From: Amycolatopsis solani
Lineage (GTDB): Bacteria > Actinomycetota > Actinomycetes > Mycobacteriales > Pseudonocardiaceae
Assembly: GCF_033441515.1 (NCBI RefSeq)
Contig: NZ_JAWQJT010000001.1
Span: 2,666,001-2,730,000 of the forward strand
Direction of reading: 5' to 3'
Length of the DNA: 64,000 nucleotides
In this document: piece after piece, positions 59,734-64,000 of the stretch
Numbering within the stretch: position 1 is the stretch's first letter
Layout of the letters: every line of letters starts with the position of its first letter
Notes under the pieces: generated by a model
What the model was told of the DNA's origin: nothing
What the model saw: only the letters and a program-made list of their open reading frames with translations
Databases searched by the model: none
Made by a program: the position numbers and the translations under genes

Positions 59734-61991
59734 TTTCCGGGGAAGTCGCCGAAGAGCAGGCCCTGTTCGCCGCCGGAGGGTTTGCCGAGGCCGGCGGCCA
59801 TCGCCACGGCGTGGTCCCACTCCGCGTCGACCACGTAGTCCTGGTGCCGGAGCACGCCGGGAGCCCAGCGGTGCCGCCCGGTCGGGCCGCGCAGCGGGTC
59901 CGGCAGCCAGTGGTCGCCGCCGAGGATGAGGACGCCGTTTTCGTCGGCCCTCGCCTTCAACGGCCCGATGCCGCCTTCGGGCTGGTAGCCGACGCCGAAG
60001 AGCTGCCGGTCGGAGACCTCGTGCCGCCAGGTCGTCACGCCGCCGCCGAAGATGTCGGTGCCGCGGCAGAGGGCACGCCACCGGCCGTCGAGGTCGGCGA
60101 AGAGCTCCTCCAGCGCCTCCTGCGGCAGCAGCGCCGGGAACGCCCGCTGGTAGCCCCACTGCAGCGGGGACCCGGCGGTGAGCACGCCGACGCGCTCGAG
60201 GTCCGCCGCGGGCAGCTCGGCCGCGAGCCGGGCGGCGGCCATGACCGTGAGCAGGCTGCCGAGGTTGTAGCCGGAGAGCACCACCCGCGTCCCCGGCTCG
60301 GCGAGGTGTTCGCGGGCCCGCGCGGCCAGTTCCGGGACGACCTTCAGCGCGTAGCACGGCGGGACCGTCGGGTGCGCCGCCCGCGGCCAGAAGCAGACGA
60401 GATCGGCCAGCGCCCCGAGGTGCCGGCTGCGCTGCGGGGTCCGCGCGGCCGTGTAGACCACGCGCAGCAGGCCCGCGGCCAGCGCGCCGAGCGCGACCAC
60501 GCCGATCGCGGACAGCGGCTTGAACCAGCTTGGGACCAGCCCGAACCCGAAGCGCAGCACGAGCAGCGCCGCACCGCCCGCGGACATCGCGGACGCCACC
60601 GCGAGCGCCAGGTGGTGCAGGTGCCGCCGTTCCCACGCCGAGCGCGCCCACGCCGCCGCGGCCTGGGCCTCCTGGCGCTCGTCGTGCTCCATCAGCTCGA
60701 CGATCTCCGGCACGCCCCGCCGCAGCCGTCGCAGCGGGACGGCGACCGCGAACCCCAGCACGGCGAGCACCGCGGCCAGCGCGAGGCCGGCTCCCCACAG
60801 CACCGTGACCAGCAGGTACGTGTCGGGCACCCGCAGCAGCTCCGCGCCCGACAGCCGCCGGAGGGCTTCGGCGAGCCCGGCACCGAACCCGCCGCCGAGC
60901 AGGCCGGCCAGCGCGAGCACCGGCGCGGCCGCCCAGCCGCCCAGCCACGGCCTCAGCCGGCGGGGCTTGTGCCGCCAGCCGGGCCGGGCCAGCAGCGCGG
61001 CCGGGACCAGGAACAGCGCGAACAGCACCACGACGGCGACCAGGGCCGCGCCGAGGCCTTCGACGACGCCGTTCGTGCCCGGCAGCGGGCCGGTACCGGG
61101 CCGCAGCCGCACCGCGGCCACGACGACCAGCAGGCTCGCGAAGGCGAGCACGCCGGGCCGGGCGAACCGGCCGGTGTCGACGCCGATCGCGGCCGCGACG
61201 ACGACCGCGAGCACCACGGCCAGCGTGATGATCCAGACGACCAGGTCGAAGGTGGTGCCCGGCACGTGGAACGGGCCGCCCAGCAGCAGCAATGCGACCG
61301 AAGCCAGCGCCGCGACGGTGTGCAGGCAGCGCAGTGCCGGCGTCTCCGGGTCGGCGCGCATCCGCAGCGGCCCGCCGGTGAGGTCGCCGTCGGCGTGCAC
61401 CGCCCACGTCGCCGACGAGATCCGGTGCAGCACGAAGATCACGGCCAGCAGCGGGACGACGCCGAGCGCGATCCGCGCGGGAACCGTGCGGAGCACGTCG
61501 GGGACCACGGGCAGGCAGCCCGAGCCGGGCGCGAGGCACTGGGTGGCGAACAGGTCGAGCGCGATCGCCGCCAGCTGGCCCATCAGCAGCATGGTCAGCA
61601 ACAGGGCGCCGACGCGCAGCAGACCGCGGCACACGGCGCCGAGAACGCGCGGGAAGCGGCGGTCCGGCGGGACCGGCGGCAGCATCCAGAAAGCGACGTT
61701 GGCCAGCGAGAACGGGAACAGCAGCGCCCAGGTGGCCTTGGTGGCGCCGCCGGACGTCATGCCGTGCCACAGGTAGCCTTCGAGGGTCCGCGGGATCGTC
61801 CGGCCGAGTGCCGGCAGCACGGGTCCGGGCGCGGGCCGCCGCAGCCGGTCGGCCGGGCGGATCACCCGGCCCAGCCCGTCGCCGGCGACGTCGACGGTCG
61901 CGACCGCGTCGAGCAGCGTTTCTCCGCTGGTACCCACGAGGCCGGCGACGCGGATTTCGACGACACGGGTGTCCGGGCCGGGCATCGGCAC
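59727..61991 (-). CDS. Large membrane protein with hydrolase-like C-terminal domain
   Basis: The 754-residue protein has about eight to ten membrane segments in residues 80-530 and a soluble C-terminal domain (residues about 550-754). The tail resembles an alpha/beta-hydrolase: VVLSGYNLGSLLTVMAAARL sits where a GxSxG nucleophile elbow would be, but reads G-Y-N-L-G, so the Ser is Asn. Later segments are VGVLTAGSPLQWGYQRAFPA, FGGGVTTWRHEVSDRQLF and LILGGDHWLPDP, with a His that could be the third triad member. I recall actinobacterial 'integral membrane protein' relatives without function. The stop lies in the palindrome at 59681-59733. Confidence 0.75.
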   Translation of the reverse strand: MPMPGPDTRVVEIRVAGLVGTSGETLLDAVATVDVAGDGLGRVIRPADRLRRPAPGPVLPALGRTIPRTLEGYLWHGMTSGGATKATWALLFPFSLANVAFWMLPPVPPDRRFPRVLGAVCRGLLRVGALLLTMLLMGQLAAIALDLFATQCLAPGSGCLPVVPDVLRTVPARIALGVVPLLAVIFVLHRISSATWAVHADGDLTGGPLRMRADPETPALRCLHTVAALASVALLLLGGPFHVPGTTFDLVVWIITLAVVLAVVVAAAIGVDTGRFARPGVLAFASLLVVVAAVRLRPGTGPLPGTNGVVEGLGAALVAVVVLFALFLVPAALLARPGWRHKPRRLRPWLGGWAAAPVLALAGLLGGGFGAGLAEALRRLSGAELLRVPDTYLLVTVLWGAGLALAAVLAVLGFAVAVPLRRLRRGVPEIVELMEHDERQEAQAAAAWARSAWERRHLHHLALAVASAMSAGGAALLVLRFGFGLVPSWFKPLSAIGVVALGALAAGLLRVVYTAARTPQRSRHLGALADLVCFWPRAAHPTVPPCYALKVVPELAARAREHLAEPGTRVVLSGYNLGSLLTVMAAARLAAELPAADLERVGVLTAGSPLQWGYQRAFPALLPQEALEELFADLDGRWRALCRGTDIFGGGVTTWRHEVSDRQLFGVGYQPEGGIGPLKARADENGVLILGGDHWLPDPLRGPTGRHRWAPGVLRHQDYVVDAEWDHAVAMAAGLGKPSGGEQGLLFGDFPGKP

Positions 61992-62077
61992 GGTAAGGGT
62001 CTCCTAACCGCTCTAGGGAAGGTCGAGCGGACAACGGTAGTGTTCCGGTGTCATCGAGTCTTGGAGGAATCGCCACT

Positions 62078-63550
62078 ATGCCCCCCGAAAGCGTTGCGAA
62101 GCGGCACGAGACCCGCAACGGCATCGAATTCGCCGTCGCCGACCTCGATGCCGCCGAGTTCGGCCGCAAGGAGATCCGCCTCGCCGAGCACGAGATGCCC
62201 GGACTGATGGCGCTGCGCCGCGAATACGCGGAGGTCTACCCGCTGCGCGGGGCGCGCGTGTCCGGCTCGCTGCACATGACCGTGCAGACCGCGGTGCTGA
62301 TCGAGACGCTGGTGGCGCTGGGTGCGGAGGTCCGCTGGGCCTCCTGCAACATCTTCTCGACGCAGGACCACGCGGCCGCCGCGATCGTCGTCGGCCCGCA
62401 CGGCACGCCCGAAGAGCCCAAGGGCGTCCCGGTGTTCGCGTGGAAGGGCGAGTCGCTCGAGGAGTACTGGTGGTGCACCGAGCGCATGCTCACCTGGGAC
62501 GGCGAGGGTCCCAACATGATCCTCGACGACGGCGGTGACGCCACGATGCTGGTGCACAAGGGCACCGAGTACGAGAAGTCCGGCGTCGTGCCGACCCCGG
62601 ACGAGAACACCTCGGACGAGTTCCGCGTGTTCCTCGAGCTGCTGCGCGCTTCGGTCGCGGCCGACACGGGCAAGTGGACGAAGATCGGCGAAGGCGTCCG
62701 CGGCGTCACCGAGGAGACCACGACCGGCGTCCTCCGCCTGTACCAGCTCGCGGCGGCCGGCGAGCTGCTGTTCCCGGCGATCAACGTCAACGACGCGGTG
62801 ACGAAGTCGAAGTTCGACAACCGCTACGGCATCCGCCACTCGCTGATCGACGGCATCAACCGCGGCACGGACGTGCTGATCGGCGGCAAGGTCGCGGTGG
62901 TGTGTGGTTACGGCGACGTCGGCAAGGGCGCGGCGGAGTCCCTGCGCGGCCAGGGCGCCCGCGTGGTCGTCACCGAGATCGACCCGATCTGCGCGCTGCA
63001 GGCGGCGATGGACGGCTACCAGGTCCGCACGCTGGAGAACGCGCTGCCCGAGGCCGACATCGTCATCACGACGACCGGCAACAAGGACGTCGTGCTGGTC
63101 GAGCACATGGCGAAGATGAAGCACCAGGCGATCCTGGGCAACATCGGCCACTTCGACAACGAGCTCGACATGGCGGGCCTCGCGCGGTACCCGGGCATCC
63201 GGAAGATCAACATCAAGCCGCAGGTCGACGAGTGGATCTTCCCGAACGGCAACACGATCATCGTGCTGTCCGAGGGCCGCCTGCTCAACCTGGGCAACGC
63301 GACGGGGCACCCGTCGTTCGTGATGTCGAACAGCTTCTCCAACCAGGTGATCGCGCAGATCGAGCTGTTCACCAAGCACGAGGAGTACGACAACGAGGTG
63401 TTCCGGCTGCCGAAGAAGCTCGACGAGAAGGTCGCGAAGATCCACCTCGACGCGCTCGGCGGGGAGCTGACGAAGCTGACGAAGGAGCAGGCCGAGTACA
63501 TCGACGTCGACGTCGAGGGCCCGTTCAAGCCGGAGCACTACCGGTACTGA
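62078..63550 (+). CDS. ahcY: S-adenosyl-L-homocysteine hydrolase
   Basis: AhcY splits S-adenosylhomocysteine into adenosine and homocysteine in the methyl cycle, in the cytoplasm with NAD. The 490-residue protein has [37 protein letters not shown], the NAD fold [60 protein letters not shown] and the C-terminal [20 protein letters not shown] with EHYRY. It includes the roughly 40-residue insert of actinobacterial and eukaryotic forms ([20 protein letters not shown]). The ATG at 62078 follows GGAGG. M. tuberculosis sahH (Rv3248c) lies in the same neighbourhood. Confidence 0.97.
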   Translation: MPPESVAKRHETRNGIEFAVADLDAAEFGRKEIRLAEHEMPGLMALRREYAEVYPLRGARVSGSLHMTVQTAVLIETLVALGAEVRWASCNIFSTQDHAAAAIVVGPHGTPEEPKGVPVFAWKGESLEEYWWCTERMLTWDGEGPNMILDDGGDATMLVHKGTEYEKSGVVPTPDENTSDEFRVFLELLRASVAADTGKWTKIGEGVRGVTEETTTGVLRLYQLAAAGELLFPAINVNDAVTKSKFDNRYGIRHSLIDGINRGTDVLIGGKVAVVCGYGDVGKGAAESLRGQGARVVVTEIDPICALQAAMDGYQVRTLENALPEADIVITTTGNKDVVLVEHMAKMKHQAILGNIGHFDNELDMAGLARYPGIRKINIKPQVDEWIFPNGNTIIVLSEGRLLNLGNATGHPSFVMSNSFSNQVIAQIELFTKHEEYDNEVFRLPKKLDEKVAKIHLDALGGELTKLTKEQAEYIDVDVEGPFKPEHYRY

Positions 63551-63563
63551 GTTTCGCTGGTCA

Positions 63564-63593
63564 GGGCCGCCCCGAAAGTGTTCGGGGCGGCCC
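63564..63593 (+). terminator. Terminator after ahcY
   Basis: A 13-bp perfect stem (63564-63576 and 63581-63593, loop AGTG) directly after the gene, without a clear T-tract. Confidence 0.75.
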
Positions 63594-63629
63594 CTCCGTT
63601 TCACCCTCGGGACAGTCGAAAAACCAGAT

Positions 63630-63797
63630 GTGAACGATGAGGTTGTCGAACGGCGAAACCGACTGATCGCGGAAGGTAGGTTGCTCACCTACGAACCGGA
63701 GGGTCCGCTGCTGAGTCTCGACGAACTCGAAGAGCTGTCCCGCGGCTGGGGCACCGCGGTCAGTGAGGCGCTGGACTGGAGCCGAGGTGAATGGTGA
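63630..63797 (+). CDS. 55-residue protein coupled to a VOC-domain gene
   Basis: The frame starts at GTG 63630 (VNDEVVERRNRLIAEGRLL) and continues TYEPEGPLLSLDELEELSRG and WGTAVSEALDWSRGEW. It is acidic and probably helical with four Trp/Tyr residues. The stop overlaps the start of the VOC gene in a GTGA arrangement, which supports translation. It has the look of a short antitoxin or the C-terminal part of one, but I do not recognise the family. No good Shine-Dalgarno sequence is visible. Confidence 0.5.
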   Translation: MNDEVVERRNRLIAEGRLLTYEPEGPLLSLDELEELSRGWGTAVSEALDWSRGEW

Positions 63798-64000
63798 GCG
63801 TCGAACTCTTCGCCGGGATCGCCGTCCGCGACTACCTCGCCGCGCTGGCCTGGTACGAACGGCTCTTCGGCTCCCCGCCGACCTACGTCGTCAGCGACAC
63901 CGAAGCCCTCTGGGAAGTCACCCCGCACGGCTCCGTCGTCGTCGAACTGCGGCCCGAGCGGGCCGGTCGCGCCTTCCACACCCTCTTCGTCGGCGACCTT
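63794..64000 (+). CDS. VOC/glyoxalase-family protein (partial)
   Basis: Sixty-nine residues are visible: VSVELFAGIAVRDYLAALAW, YERLFGSPPTYVVSDTEALW and EVTPHGSVVVELRPERAGRA. The pattern DYLAALAWYERLFG followed by a short beta strand pair is that of VOC-fold proteins (glyoxalase, bleomycin-resistance, dioxygenase families). The GTG at 63794 overlaps the stop of the 55-residue gene; an ATG one codon upstream is possible. The gene runs off the window, so function cannot be assigned. Confidence 0.8.
   Translation, partial: MSVELFAGIAVRDYLAALAWYERLFGSPPTYVVSDTEALWEVTPHGSVVVELRPERAGRAFHTLFVGDL

Noticed and set aside
61992..62077. SAH riboswitch upstream of ahcY
   Set aside because: The short upstream region lacks a recognisable SAH-element core; only a ribosome site is clear.
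59811..62207. Plus-strand open frame of about 800 codons opposite the large membrane-protein gene
   Set aside because: Low-complexity Arg/Gln/His sequence; the minus-strand frame has proper membrane segments and a domain-like tail.

Overview
The window is high-GC actinobacterial chromosome (about 70% G+C or more, strong G/C third-position bias, many GTG and TTG starts). Mycothiol deacetylase MshB, a WhiB2-type regulator, a SARP/AfsR-like regulator, a LANTG cell-wall protein and gene order shared with Mycobacterium tuberculosis (xse/ispH/ychF; typA/lpqW/mshB; sahH/manA/manB/whiB2) place it in the Pseudonocardiales/Mycobacteriales group. Several families of perfect palindromes at gene ends resemble ones I associate with Amycolatopsis. 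The genus is an inference; the order is better supported.

Layout. 1-5000: glpX (partial), exonuclease VII genes with an extra coupled ORF between xseA and xseB, a lipid-droplet protein gene, ispH and a DUF6542 gene. 5003-5866: a GC-rich repeat tract without a credible gene. 5867-13871: DNA repair and housekeeping (rmuC, sbcD-sbcC, a DUF1737 gene, an Ada-AlkA fusion, ychF). 13900-17050: the main accessory locus. It holds a wHTH-nucleotidyltransferase/HEPN pair with a third coupled gene, then a low-GC ParA-like gene bounded by 18-bp direct repeats that appear to split a terminator, then two tiny membrane-protein genes. 17058-21195: pterin dehydratase and a TPP riboswitch followed by thiBPQ. 21165-26279: a LolA-like protein and ABC exporter divergent from a two-component system, with tandem OmpR-type repeats between them.

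26280-30500: a NUDIX gene, trpS with a Trp-Trp leader-peptide attenuator, a YciI-like gene, a tiny Cys-rich protein behind a DtxR/IdeR-type iron box, and typA. 30777-39752: an LpqW-like lipoprotein and a peptide ABC importer with two near-identical DppB permeases and a fused DppD-DppF ATPase. 39879-41879: mshB and two coupled genes. 41907-51921: an M50 protease, whiB2, a large GT2 membrane protein, then the mannose-donor block (DUF3499, manB, Trm112-like, SIS-domain, manA). 52021-63550: a small membrane protein, a SARP regulator divergent from an orphan HigA-like antitoxin, a CDF transporter, an APC permease, a LANTG surface protein, a 754-aa membrane protein with a hydrolase-like tail, and ahcY. 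The window ends in a 55-aa ORF coupled to a truncated VOC gene.

Much of the window is core metabolism and repair. The candidates for something less described are the wHTH-MNT/HEPN/CGCGC operon with a dyad over a possible leaderless promoter, the ParA island inside a terminator, the iron-box Cys-rich microprotein, and the gene-end palindromes.
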